DNA of 64,000 bases from positions 1,302,001 to 1,366,000 of the forward strand of contig NC_083393.1 in assembly GCF_030864355.1 (NCBI RefSeq), written 5' to 3'. Shown in pieces: positions 32,344 to 43,178 of the stretch (its first letter is position 1; every line of letters begins with the position of its first letter). The translations under genes and the position numbers were made by a program. This DNA comes from Cutaneotrichosporon cavernicola (taxonomy: Eukaryota; Basidiomycota; Tremellomycetes; Trichosporonales; Trichosporonaceae). The notes under the pieces were generated by a model that was not told the DNA's origin, made no database searches, and saw only the letters and a list, made by a program, of their open reading frames with translations.

Positions 32344-33282
32344 TTAGCTCCAAGGCCACCACCCCTTCTTGGCCGGAGCCGGAGCAGGATTGTACTCGCG
32401 CTGCATCTCGCCGAGCAGGGCCTCGAACGCGCGGTCTGGGATTAGCACGCCCAAGTCAAATCGCAAGTCAGTCACCCAGGTACTCACCAACATTCTTGTT
32501 GTCCTTGGCGCTAGACTCGAGGAACGCGGCTCCTAGCTTCTTGGCAAGAGCCTCACCCTCAGCTCTCGTGACGCGACGCTCCTTCTCCAAGTCGGTCTTC
32601 TGGCCCACGATGACACATGGGACCTTGTCAAGGCCACCTTGGTCGAGGATCTTCTCGTGGAGTGACACGATCATGTCAAACGACTGCTTCGACGTGATCG
32701 AGTACACGAGCACGTAGCCGTGCACGCCGACCGCGTACTTTGGCGGGAAGAGCGAGAACTCGTCCTGAGAGTTTAGCACTGTGCCTGTGACATCCCAAGT
32801 GACTCACCTGCCCCGCAGTGTCGACAATCTCGCAGTCGTACTGTACGCCCTTGTGGACGACAATCTTATTAGACGTAGACTCGATTGTCGGGTAGTACTG
32901 GTCGTTGTACGTGGGCGGAGTGACATATTGTTGGGTGATGGATGTCTTGCCTGGACAGGGTCAGCATTTTCAAGAACAAGGGTTGCCACCAAGACAAGTC
33001 ATCACGAGACCTCAAGGCACAGCAGAAGCATCGCCATTGTTGATTCGGGATATCTCGCAAACACCAGTTCTCGCCCTCTGCCCTCTGCCCTCTACCCTGC
33101 TCCCGCCTTCTCCCACGCGGCCTCACGGGCAGTCTGGTTTCGCCGCGACCTCGCACAGTCTTGGTGGCAAAACCCTGATCCAATTGGTGGCACGGCAACA
33201 CACCGCCGTCCCGACACTCTCACTCACCAACACTGGGCGAGCCCAGGATGACAATCTTGCGCTTCAGAGGGGCGTTGGCCAT
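32344..33282 (-). CDS. RHB1: Rheb-family small GTPase (TORC1 activator)
   Basis: Four minus-strand exons (33282-33228, 32950-32808, 32764-32488, 32435-32344) give 188 residues starting MANAPLKRKIVILG. P-loop GSPSVGKT is at 14-21, then the Rheb-type effector region (YYPTIEST), the G3 motif DTAGQ, and the long Rheb-like core. Two positions are unusual: the P-loop has Pro where Rheb proteins have Arg, and the G4 motif reads GQKTDL instead of NKxD. The protein ends KKGWWPWS with no CaaX cysteine. A 3' alternative splice could yield a C-terminal C-T-T-T tail, but its donor is weak. The frame is open upstream for 241 more codons to an ATG at 34005 (separate entry). Rheb proteins act on TORC1 at the vacuole/lysosome, normally through farnesylation. 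Confidence 0.88.
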
Positions 33283-34005
33283 TTCGAGATTTCGAGTTGG
33301 TGATTGCGAGGCTTGACGTTGTTGTACAAGTTCACAGCGGCGCTCAACAATGCGATCAAAGCAAGGCTCTGAGTGGAATTGTCCGCGGCTCGAAAGGACT
33401 GGCGACGCGGAGATGAAGGGTGCGTCGAGGTATGGCGACTCGCCAGGGACAGTAACGGAATATCGGCGAGGGGACTGGCCTAGTGGTGGGGTGAGGAGAT
33501 TGGTGGAGGAGGCGCGACTCGAGCAAGTTGCAAAGGACGGCCGACGCGACCAAGATGCGAGGGACTCTCCTGGAGGCGGAGAGGTTGGTGAGGGTTCGGG
33601 GGATGAATCTCCGAGCTCTTGCTCGCGATTCCAAAGGGAGACGGGTTGGAGTGAATTGATAAAGTTCTCGCTGGAGCGATGAACGTTGGCGCGTGACTTG
33701 CCGCGCTGTGACCTTGTGCGGAAGAAGATGGGTTCGGAACTGAACTCGGGTGGTGACGAGGGGAGATTGACGGATGGGGAGTTGGTCGACGTGATCGAGC
33801 CCTTGCGGTGGAAGACGAGGGTGTTGTGCTGTGGAGGTGTATTGCGCCGCGAGCAAGTCGACGAGCGGGGATGGGAGCAGGGATGGGTGTGGGGATGGGC
33901 ACCGACGCGCGGAAGCGGGAAGGGATCGTCGTCGAGGTCGAGGTCGTCGTCGAGGTCGGCGGTCAACTTGTTGATCAGCCTGATATACTTGAGGAGGTAA
34001 TTCAT
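33283..34005 (-). CDS. In-frame 241-codon N-terminal extension of Rheb
   Basis: The reading frame of Rheb stays open without a stop back to an ATG at 34005, with no other in-frame ATG further upstream. The translated segment starts MNYLLKYIRLINKLTADL, has an Asp run (DDDLDLDDD), and is rich in Ser/Pro/Arg with several basophilic phosphosite-like motifs (RKGSI, RRPSF, RRYSV). Its end (FDRIVERRCELVQQRQASQSPTRNLE) runs directly into the Rheb start. It could be the true N-terminus of a roughly 430-residue Rheb, an alternative-start isoform, or a fortuitously open 5' leader. The length and lack of stops favour translation; the Met at 33282 matches the usual Rheb start. Confidence 0.45.
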
Positions 34006-34841
34006 TATGAAGGATGTAGAGAGTGGGATGAAGAGTGAAGAGTAAAGGTTAGATGGTGGAGGATCGAGTTGAAGAGGACGGGAATGTGGGAGGATTGTAC
34101 AGAGGGAGCGTGTGTGTGTGTGTGAGGGGGAATGGGATTGAATGGTGGCGATAGACTGGTTCAGGTCAAAATGCCTTTGATGGCATCGAGGCGACACAAT
34201 ATCTTACACAACCACGTCCATGTGTTTGTGCATGTCTTGCGCTGCTGGGCTATCATCCATGTGACTGTCCCTGATCCCTCGTATCTGCCAATGCCGCTCG
34301 CATCGCCCACGGGACCTGCACAATGGCACCACTGGCAATGGCACGCTCATGCTGCATGCGGCCAATACCACCAAAACCCCCTTGCAGCGCCAAAACAAGC
34401 ACATGACGCGAGGACGAGTGAGATCCGCGGCTGACGGACGCCACCGTGGGGCCGCATGCGGGGTGAGGGGAGGGGGGGGGGTTGTCGTGACAGTCTTCTT
34501 TTGAATGCCATTGACACGCCAAAGACCGTGCGCACACTCCTTTTACCCTCCTTTTCAGAGCCTAGACCATGCCAGATCGGCCGTTCAAAGCCATCCCACT
34601 TTTCAGCCACAAACCGCCATTCAACACCGTGCACTCATCCCTTCTCCCTCTCCTCCTCTTTGACCTGGCGCGGTCAACTCCAATAGGTCCTTTGGGACCT
34701 AGCGCCGCACACACTGCCCCGCCCTTCAGATAGGCGACGCGATCAAAGCTTAGCTCAACTGCCAGCGACAACATTTGAGATGCTAACCACGCCGCGTGAG
34801 GCCCAAGGCCTCGGTCGCCGCATGGTCGTCGCATGTAGTCC

Positions 34842-34869
34842 CACCACCACCACCACCACCACCACCACC
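34842..34869. repeat. CCA trinucleotide microsatellite
   Basis: About nine consecutive CCA units in the intergenic region. Confidence 0.85.
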
Positions 34870-35638
34870 CCACTCGCACAGCGTCCTCAAGTCACGCAAC
34901 CCCGTCGCCACCGCCAAGCACGCCTGGCCCCCATCGGGTGGAGATTAAGGTATTGCCGAAGAAGCGAGAAGCTGGATCGACACGCCGCGATAAGCTTTGG
35001 CCCGGCAACGGCCGGAGCATGACAGCGAGTAGGCCCTCGCCACCAGCAGCCGTGCAGCGCACGGAGAACACGTGTACGTGCAGCCCCAGCTGTAGCAGGT
35101 GCAGTTGGAGCGGGACGGCGAGAGTGCGAGAAGTGGAGGAAAGGTCGGGGAAGCATGGCGGCAGGATGGCCCTGTTGCGCCGTTGCGTCGTCGGGGCGTC
35201 TGTACCCCAATCCCCCCGGTCACTTCGGGAACATTGCGTGCGACACCATGCCGGAGCAGCTGCAAGCCAGGTAGCTGCGATTCAGGTAGGTAGCCTGAAT
35301 GTTGCAGTTGCGACTCAGGTAGCAGCAGTTGTTCGCCGCCTCCGCCGCCGGGCCGGCATGCCTCGGCCGCCATTGCTCGACTCGCCCCACTTGCTCGACA
35401 TTGCCCGATCCGACGAGTGCTAGCTCGTGCTCGTTCTCGCACTGCATTACGGCCAGATAACACGTCGCCACGGCACCACTTACATGCTTGGTCGACCTGG
35501 GCTATGTGCTGATCAACAGTGTGCTGAGCAGCGACTGGGTCCGATGACGACTGTGGATTCGGGTAAACTTGGAAGGGCGGAGTGTCTCGAGGTAGGTTAG
35601 AGGGTTAGCCAGATGGGGATGTGTGTCTAGCTGCGAGG

Positions 35639-35666
35639 TGTGTAGATGTGTAGATGTGTAGATGTA
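35639..35666. repeat. TGTAGATG-type octamer array
   Basis: Three to four consecutive units of GTGTAGAT in the gene-poor region. Confidence 0.75.
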
Positions 35667-36230
35667 GTTGATAAGAGTAGTGTAGTGGATGATGTGGTGT
35701 GTAGTTGTGGGACGAGTGGAGAGGGAAGGTGGAGAGGCGAGTAAGCGAGTAAGAGTGGAGTGGGATGTCAGTTGGTGCCCTGAGATTGGAGACTTATCCT
35801 ATCCTATCAAGTACTTTTAATATAAACTACTGTATTCTGTTTATGGGACTTATGGCACGGGTCAGTCGATGACCATATGACCTAGAGTAGTTAGGGCTCT
35901 GGGCTGAACCTGTACGGTATGCCCTGTCCAAAAAGCTAGCCTCTCACTATCCTAACTAACCAAAAAGAGCTCGAGACTCCGGTTTACAAGATATCGGGCC
36001 TACAATGCCGTCCTCAGCTGATGCCTGGCTACAATGCCGTACGGCATCAGTTGATGCCTGGACTCGCCGAACCCTCGGTCCCGAATCCCGATCCTTTGTC
36101 GGATGTTGATTCCGGCGAAAGCGAAACACGTCAACATGGTTCTCACGCGATACATACAAGATTGAGCGGTGTAACCTAACCGCGTACCTTGATGTCACCG
36201 TACCTGGGACACAGGACTGGATCTACACCG

Positions 36231-36260
36231 GACTGAGAGCTGAGAGCTGAGAGCTGAGAG
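36231..36260. repeat. CTGAGAG heptamer array
   Basis: Four consecutive CTGAGAG units in intergenic DNA. Confidence 0.8.
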
Positions 36261-36329
36261 TTTGATGGTTTGTAAACGGCCGCCGCCGCGTACGTCTCAA
36301 CTGAAACCAAGAAGCGTTATGCAAGGGGC

Positions 36330-36354
36330 CATGACATGACATGACATGACATGC
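36330..36354. repeat. CATGA pentamer array
   Basis: Four to five consecutive CATGA units, followed within 60 bp by two copies of a 15-bp direct repeat GGATATTAGATGGGC (near 36386 and 36407). Confidence 0.75.
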
Positions 36355-36809
36355 ATTGACTATTGGTCACATGGCCACATGATATGGATATTAGATGGGC
36401 CGTGTGGATATTAGATGGGCCCACATTGGGTCAACATGGATCCACGATCCGCAATGTGCGACTGACAGGCACCGCCCACATGTCAAAAGTCGAGGCCCAA
36501 GGCCTCAACGCAATTTCAACGCCTTGCGTGACAGCTGGACAATCCTCGCTCTCCTCAGCTCCAGCTCAAGCCAACCGCGCTATAAATCAGACGGGCCAAC
36601 GACCCTCATGCCGACGGCTAATGACGGGCGCCAAAGCGGGGAGACGAGAGTGATCACAGACGTAACCCGATTTGAAAACCACACACACGTAGACGCCTGA
36701 GATCTACATTGCGGCCATGATCGCGTCGCCGGGCGGGCGTGACGGCGCTCGACCGCGTCTCGCCATCTTGTGTACACACGATCCGACTCGCCATCTACAG
36801 CGTGATGCA

Positions 36810-38457
36810 TCACCACCTAACGTCGACCCTGCCTCCCCGCGCGCTCGTGCGCACCCCTTTGAAAGGCTTGTACCCCACGTCTCCCGAGACTTTGAGCTGG
36901 TCAACACGCAGGCCCGAGTACGTGTAGTTGGTGATGTTGAACGCAACAGCGAACGCAGGGTCAGGAGTTGCGCAGGATGTGCTAAGGGTCAGATCCAAGC
37001 CAAGGGCCCGTTTGAAAGCTGAAACTCACGACACAAACGATCCCGTGAGGCTCGGGCTCCGCTCGTGCTGCAAAAGGCTCGAAATGGTCCACTTCATCAC
37101 CTGCGTGTGCGGGTCAAACTCGGCCGTACCGCCGCCCACGTGCCCGTCCCCCTCTTGTCCCGGTGGTCGTCGGTCCCCAGCAGGCGTTGCACTTATGCCC
37201 GTCGTCGTTGAACCGAGGAAGATCGAGATCACCACATCATCCAATCGCGGCACACGGCTGGAAAGGGTGAGTGAGAATCGTCCCCCTGTCTCGTCCACCT
37301 GCAACCCGGCCTTGAGGACAAAAGGCAGCTTGGGCACGGACGTCGCCTCGTACTCGAGCAGCTTGAACTTGCCGTCGGGTGGAATGAAACTCAGCACGTG
37401 GTCGCGTTCCCAGCGCGAGTATCTGGAGTCAGCATCAAGTGAGGATGAGAGAGGTCAGGCCAGATGGCCGGCAACACAGCGACTCACCGGACACACGGGT
37501 GGAACGAACACTCGGCCATTGCCTTGGTGTTGCTGATATTCAACAAGAGGTCCGGATTCCCCGAGAGCCGCGAGTTACACCCGATGCGGCCCCACACCTG
37601 CGCCGAGAGCACATGGCCCTTGCGGTCCACAACAGCGTCGAGCGTCTCCCCGACGTCGAAGAAAATTTCGTTCTGCGCATGCCGCACGCCAAGGCGTCGC
37701 CACGGTATTGGTGCGGTGAATGGTGCAGAGCCTGTCTGTGCTTGAAGTCTGGTGTGAGCGGGTGGCGTGAGGGGCGGCAGGTGGTGGAGCAGGAGTGGGG
37801 CGGCAGAGGGAAGGTGGAGGGGCAAGGTCTGGTCTGGAGGAAGAGGCTCACCCTGACACGCCCGCAACATTGAGCAGCTTGCGCATGAGGCTTGGTGGCA
37901 GCACAATGTCCTTCAGCATCGCAGTCTCCATCGTCATAGGATGTCCTTCGTCAAGCATCTCCTCGATGAGCTGGTGTCAGGTCCACATATAATAAGATCC
38001 AAGCTGGCAACGCGTCGACGATACCTCAGCCCCCGGAGGACGCTTTGTCAAACGTTCACTCACCATGTACACGACGTCAAAGTTGTCTTTGACCGTCACC
38101 TCGGTAACGTCCACGAGGTACTCCTTGAGTGTGTCGAGGAAGCTCTCGAGCCAGGCGAACCCGAAGAGCGGATTCACTTCAGCACTGATAGGAACGAGGT
38201 ATCGCAACCCATCTCGTTCCAGATGGCATAATGCCACTCCTCCCCCAGCGCTATGGGCCCAGAGCACCGGTTCGAGGTCCCGCCCATCCTTCCTTGCCCT
38301 CGAGAACTCGTGGTTGAACGCGTCGGTGAAGATGGCCGGGTACGCCGCCGGGTGGTGGGCAAAGTGGCTCGTAATCAGAGGTTTACTAGGGTTAGATTGA
38401 ACAAGGCGGCAAGTACCCGACAGAGTCAAGAATGATTACGCCGTCTATGCGGGCCAT
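36810..38457 (-). CDS. APM3: AP-3 adaptor complex medium (mu) subunit
   Basis: Cargo-binding medium subunit of AP-3, which sorts proteins from Golgi to vacuole. Six minus-strand exons (38457-38417, 38385-38064, 37970-37852, 37748-37488, 37422-37030, 36981-36810) give 435 residues in phase. The N-terminal longin-like part starts MARIDGVIILDSVGKPLITSHF. It is followed by the linker ELIEEMLDEGHPMTMETAMLK typical of AP mu chains, and then a mu-homology domain with NEIFFDVGETLDAVVDRKG, GNPDLLLNISN, FIPPDGKFKLLEYE and a C-terminal beta region (FNITNYTYSGLRVDQLKV). The FDVxE and IPPDG marks fit mu3 best. The intron after the start (38386-38416) is 31 nt. The gene is transcribed divergently from NSA1 across a 186-bp spacer. 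Confidence 0.9.
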
Positions 38458-38643
38458 GTTGAATAGACAAGAGGGATGGAGGAGCCAGAGGAGACAGATG
38501 ATGATGAGTCGAAGGTCAGTTCGGATTCGTGTCACTACTACTACTTCAGACTTCAGGCACCGTGGGCCCCGCAACCAGCACAAATTTCGAAACACTCACA
38601 ACAACTCTTTGCTTGGCTACTCTACATCTCTCATCCAGCAAGC
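38458..38643. promoter_or_regulatory. 186-bp bidirectional promoter of APM3 and NSA1
   Basis: The start codons of APM3 (minus) and NSA1 (plus) are only 186 bp apart. Both leaders and core promoters must lie here. No canonical TATA box stands out. Confidence 0.6.
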
Positions 38644-40002
38644 ATGGCGACATATCGTACAGCAGACTTCTGGGCACCGGCGCTGCATGCCAACACACTC
38701 CTACAGCTCAGCGTTCCCGAAGGCGAGCGCAACCCCATTGTCCGCCCTTTGCCAATCAAGCATGGCGAGCACGCGGCCGTTGGCGTGGTGAAGCGCATGC
38801 TTCGCATGGGCGACGAGGTAAGTAGTACTGAATAGCTAGCTCCTGTCGGCCGGCGAACAAGCTGACAGCAGCTCCTCGTTGCCGACGATGGGTTCCGGAT
38901 GAGCTCCCTCTCCCTCCCCACCGACGAGGCGAGCGTCCCAATCGTGACCTCGCAGTCGACGCATGCTGTGCCGTCCCGCGGCACGTCGATCTGGACGGGC
39001 CTCGCGTCCCTCTCCGACTCGAGCGCAGTATCGTCTCTCTCTACCGGACGCCTTACGCTTTATAACAACAGTGCCGAGGCGGCAGGCACGCGCAAGCTCG
39101 GAGCGCCAGTCCTCACCCTCTCCACGCCTGACGCTGGCGGCGCCTTCGCCGTCGGTGGAAAGGAGCTGGAAATCGGTGTCTTTGATCCTGAGCGCACATT
39201 TGCCTCATCGTCGACGAAGGCGTCGCCCAAGGACCTCTACGAAGGAGAGGTGTGGCGCGCGAAGAACGTGCCCCACAACAACCTCCAGCTCCGCGTCCCA
39301 GTGCACCACCTCTGCTCGTCCTACCTCCCAGGCTCTACTACCGGCATCGTCACCGGTACCAAGGGGGGAACTGTGCGGCGGTACGACACGCGCCAGCGCA
39401 AACCCGCGTCGGACTGGAAGGTGGCCCGCGAGGGCAGCGTTGCGGCCCTCGCACCAAGCCGACTCGAGGACAACACGGTGTGGTTCGCGGACCACAGCAA
39501 CCTCCTCGGCGCGCTCGACCTGCGTACGGGCAAGCTACTCTACTCAGTACCGGGGCTGGCAGCAACACCGCATGCCCTCCTCCCCCTCCCAACCGGGGCT
39601 GGATGGATGGGACCGACCATCGGGCGTGAGCAGGTCGCAGGGCTCGCGACCGTGAGTTCCGACGCGACGCTGCGGGTATGCGGCGTCACTCCGGCACCTA
39701 GTGAGGCGCCTAAAGGAAACTGGGGTTCAGGGAAGAAGGCGAGCGTCATGGCCAGTGTTGGCGGTGTTGGTGTCGGGACGTTCGTGTTTAATGGGTTTGG
39801 GAGCGGGAAGGATGTGGTGGAGAAGAAGGAGAATGGCGAGGAAGAAGAGAGCGATGAGGACGCCGAGGTCGGGGAGGACGAGGAGGAGGAGATGTGGGAG
39901 GGTATGGGGGAGGTTGGTGAGGGCGACGACAGCGACGACAGCGACGAGGAGGACGAGGAGGAAAGCGATGAGGAGCAGCCACCACGGAAGCGGAGGAAGT
40001 AG
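38644..40002 (+). CDS. NSA1: Nsa1/WDR74-type 60S ribosome assembly factor
   Basis: WD-repeat component of pre-60S particles in the nucleolus. Two exons (38644-38817, 38872-40002) give 434 residues. The propeller half contains TGRLTLYNNS, the family-typical LYEGEVWRAKNVPHNNLQLR segment near residue 180, TGTKGGTVRRYDTRQRK near 220 and LDLRTGKLLYS near 270. The C-terminal 90 residues are highly acidic (EEEESDEDAEVGEDEEEE) and end in the basic PPRKRRK, a likely nuclear localisation signal. This acidic plus KRK tail fits nucleolar assembly factors. The exon join uses a GTAAGT donor and a CTGACAGCAG end. Confidence 0.88.
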
Positions 40003-40226
40003 CGCATAGATATGTATAGAGTTATGGAAACATCGTTTTTCTGCTAGTTGCCAGTGCCAGATGCATGCATTCCAGCCTGGGACGATTGAAGAAGATCAAG
40101 AGTCGGGTCTGGTCTGGTCTCAGCCGTCACGGTCGCCGAAAATGCTGTTCGTGCAGTCCCTTAACAACAGCCAACCGCCACCCAACGATTTCTCCTCCAC
40201 CTATCCATCCACCACAAACATCATTC

Positions 40227-42665
40227 ATGTCGTCCGGCCCTCCTGGCTCATTCGGCGGCCCTCCCGGACCCCCTCCAGGCGGTCCTGCGGCTCGAGTTCC
40301 ACCAGGTCCCCCTGCTGGGTGAGTACTGGCGTGTGAGAGGTGCGCGCGCTGCGCGACTCGTGCTCTCATCCGCCCTTCAACTTCTCCTCCTCCCTTCGAG
40401 TTTCCATTGATGCCAGTGGACCAGGCTTTGCGGCTCCGGGCTCCTTCCCTCCCGGTATGGCAGGGATGCCACTGCCCAACTTTCCCCCTCCACTCCCTCC
40501 CAATTGGAGCGAACACCGCGGTACGTCTGCTACCCATTCACTAGCCTCAAGCTGACCCCAGCCCCCGACGGCGTGACGCCGTACTACTACAACACGGCCA
40601 CCAAGGCGTCGACGTACACGCGTCCTACCTTTGCTACGGCCGCGCCGGCACCCGCGGCAGCACCGAAAGAGAAAAAGAAGAAGAAGGAGAAGCCCAAGGA
40701 CCGCGTCCCCATTCCGGGAACGGGGTGGACGCGCGTCACGACCAACGAGGGCAACGTCTTCTACTTTGAGAAAGAGACCAAGCGGTCCGAGTGGACGATC
40801 CCCGACGAGATCGCTGAGGCAGTTGCGGCTTTCGATGCCTCCGAGGCTCAGGAGCGCAAGCAGAAGGCGGAGGAGGCGCGCATCGAGCGCCTGCGTGAGC
40901 AGGAGCGGGTGCGCGCCGAGGTCGCAGAGGAGCGCAAGCGCAAGGCCGAGGAGAAGAAGCGCAAAGCCGACGCGGCCGCTGAGGGGGCTCCCGGAGCCAA
41001 GAAGTCCAAGGCTGCAGAGGAGAGCGGCGGTTTCGTCGAGGACGATGGAGCGCCGGAGGTCGAGGACGAGGTGGAGTGGAAGCGTGCCGTAGCGGCCGAG
41101 TTCGATGCTGTCGACCGTCGGAAAGCCGCTGATGCGGCGAAGGAGGAAGGCGATGCGGAGAAGGCGGGAGAGGAGGCCGCGAAGAAGGTGTTCGCCGTCC
41201 CCGAGAAGGTGCAGGTTTCTGCGGAAGAGGGGCGGGCACTGTTCAAGGTGAGCTGGTCTGTGATTGTTCGAGCTGACAACAGGCGCTGCTCATCGAGAAG
41301 GAGATATCACCGTTCGCACCTTGGGAACAGGCGCTTCCGCTCTTCATCAACGACCCGCGCTACGTCCTCCTCCCGAGCATGAAGGAGCGTCGCGACGTGT
41401 ATGAGGAGTACTGCCGCACGGCAGGTCGGGCGAAGCGGACGAGCAAAGCCGAACCGGCCAAGGCTAAGGCCGACCCGGAGAGGGACTACCGTGCGCTTAT
41501 GCGCGAGGAGGTGACCTCGACGCGGACGCGCTTCGACGACTTCCGGCGCAAGTTCAAGAAGGACCGCCGGTTCTGGGCGTTTGGGCGCGACGATCGTGAG
41601 CGCGAGAAGGCGTTTAAGGTGCATCTCCGCGAGCTGGGCGAGCGGAAGCGTGCCGACGCCGAGCGCGCCGAGAAGGACTTCCTCGAGCTCCTCTCGGAGA
41701 CCCACATCGCGCCAGAGGCGGAGTGGAGCCAGGTCAAGAGGGGCATCTCTCATGATTCCCGCTACGACGCGGTGGGAAGCTCGAGCTTGCGTGCCGAGCT
41801 GTTCGCCACGCACCTCAAGAAGCTCGCTGCGGAAGGCAACGCTGAGGACCCTGCCACGCGGCGCGCACGAGAGAAGAAGGAGCGGCAGGAGGCGAGTCTG
41901 GCGCAGCGCCAGAACGCTGTAAGGGCGCACCAGGCTGTGATCGGGGAGGAGGCCAGCAAGGCGCGTCGGTCTGCGGGGAGGGAGGAGGGTGAGCGCCTCT
42001 TCGGCAGCCTCCTCGTCGACGTGGTGCGTTCCGACACTACTTGGGAAGACATCTTGCCTATCCTGCGGCAGGACCGGCGATTCGCGCACCCTGCCCTGCG
42101 TGACGGTGACCGGCGTCGACTGCTCGAGGGACACGTCGAGCGCATCCGCGAGACCAAGGCCGATGAGCTCTCGTCTCTGTTCGCGCGGCATGCCAAGCTG
42201 GAGACGACCTTTGGCGACATCTACGAGAAGATCGCCGACGACGCGCTTGTCCAGCGCCTCGGTCTTGGTGCTGCGGCGCTCGAGGAACGGTTCAACGCAT
42301 GGCGCCGTGCGCGTGAGACAGTCGCCCGCGCCGAGTTCTACGACCTCCTGCGCGAGAACAACTTTGTCGAGTTCTGGGGCCGGATGCGGAACAAGGTCCT
42401 CGACGACGCGGCGACCAAGGTCAAGCAGGACGAGGATGAAGTCGAGGAGGGCATGGACGTCACTGCACTCGCGAAGCAGGTCGACCTGGCCGAAATCAAG
42501 GCTATTCTCCGGCGCGACCAGAGGTACCGCCAGTTTGACCACGTTGGAGATGAGCGGGAGATGTGGCTCAGAGTACGTCCTCTCTCAAGGGTAAGCTAAC
42601 AGCAGGAATACCTCGAGAACCTGGAGGGGTCGACGGGTACGGAGACGATCCACAAGATTGGGTAG
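40227..42665 (+). CDS. WW-FF domain protein of the TCERG1/CA150 type
   Basis: Nuclear factor linking RNA polymerase II phospho-CTD with splicing factors. Five exons (40227-40318, 40417-40520, 40562-41247, 41283-42572, 42606-42665) give 743 residues. A Gly/Pro-rich start is followed by a first WW domain near 58-90 (WSEHRAPDGVTPYYYN) and a second near 120-150 (GTGWTRVTTNEGNVFYF...SEWTIPDEI); the VPIPGTGW lead-in resembles the third WW of TCERG1. A charged Lys/Glu-rich coiled region follows. From about residue 290 come about five FF repeats, visible as F/W pairs (ISPFAPWEQALPLFINDPRY, TRFDDFRRKFKKDRRFWAF, TTWEDILPILRQDRRF). Architecture separates it from Prp40, though that family remains the main alternative. 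The stop is 98 bp from that of the convergent glutaredoxin-like gene. Confidence 0.85.
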
Positions 42666-42763
42666 TGATGCATGTTCTATATGTGGGATGGTGTGAGGCT
42701 GATGGCATCCGTCATGCCCTCGAGGTTATGCTATTGCTGTGGAGATGGATGAGGAGAGAAAGC

Positions 42764-43178
42764 CTAATCCTTCCCCTCAGCGTTCTTCGCCCGCCATTCA
42801 TCGAGCACTCGCCGCAGATCCTCCTGCGTGATGTTATTCTTGAGCGCCCGTTGCCCGTCGACATGGAGAACCGGCTGGAGTCAGCTGACAGTCTGGAGTA
42901 GCAAGCTTGTACTCAATCCAGGCAACCCGACCTTGCACCTCTGCACTCACAATCTCGTACTGGTACGCCCTGCGCCATTTATGCACTTCCTCCTCCTTGG
43001 CATCGGTCGGCGGCTCGCGGATATTCCACAGCTTGATCTCGAAAGGATGGGTATGCCGTATGGCGACGAGGTTGGCCTTGGCGACCTGCATCAGTTCCAT
43101 AATGAAAGGACGTACCTCGCAGAGACCACACTCTTTGCCGCCTGTAAAGAGCGTAAGGCGGGGAAGTCGGGGCGGCAT
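42764..43178 (-). CDS. Glutaredoxin-like protein (DUF836 type)
   Basis: Small thioredoxin-fold protein of 102 residues from three minus-strand exons (43178-43116, 43085-42951, 42874-42764). The start MPPRLPRLTLFTGGKECGLCEVAKANL carries a C-x-x-C active site (CGLC) followed by A-K, as in yeast YDR286C-like proteins. The cis-Pro region is YEIPVLHVDGQRAL, and the end is ITQEDLRRVLDEWRAK. The first intron (43086-43115) is only 30 nt, a multiple of three and free of stops; removing it restores the CxxC-x2-AK spacing, so I treat it as spliced. The second intron is 76 nt; removing it restores PVLHVDG. The redox partner is unknown. Divergently transcribed from the SUMO-like gene. Confidence 0.87.

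Larger units (their letters stand above)
34006..36809. other. 2.8-kb gene-poor region with several microsatellites
   Basis: No gene is supported between the Rheb 5' end and the AP-3 mu stop. It holds at least four different simple-sequence arrays and a GC-rich stretch near 34780-35400, where both strands have ORFs without family resemblance. Confidence 0.5.

Noticed and set aside
34938..35463. Overlapping open frames on both strands in the GC-rich intergenic stretch
   Set aside because: Both translations are Arg/Cys/Ser-rich with no domain, and neither has convincing splice or start context.
34842..36354. Short repeat arrays considered as a CRISPR-like array
   Set aside because: Units are 3-8 bp perfect microsatellites without unique spacers, in a eukaryotic nuclear context.
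41307..42542. 411-codon open frame on the minus strand
   Set aside because: Antisense to the FF-domain region of the WW-FF gene. The sense strand has clear FF repeats, and the antisense translation is Leu/Arg/Glu-rich and unmatched.
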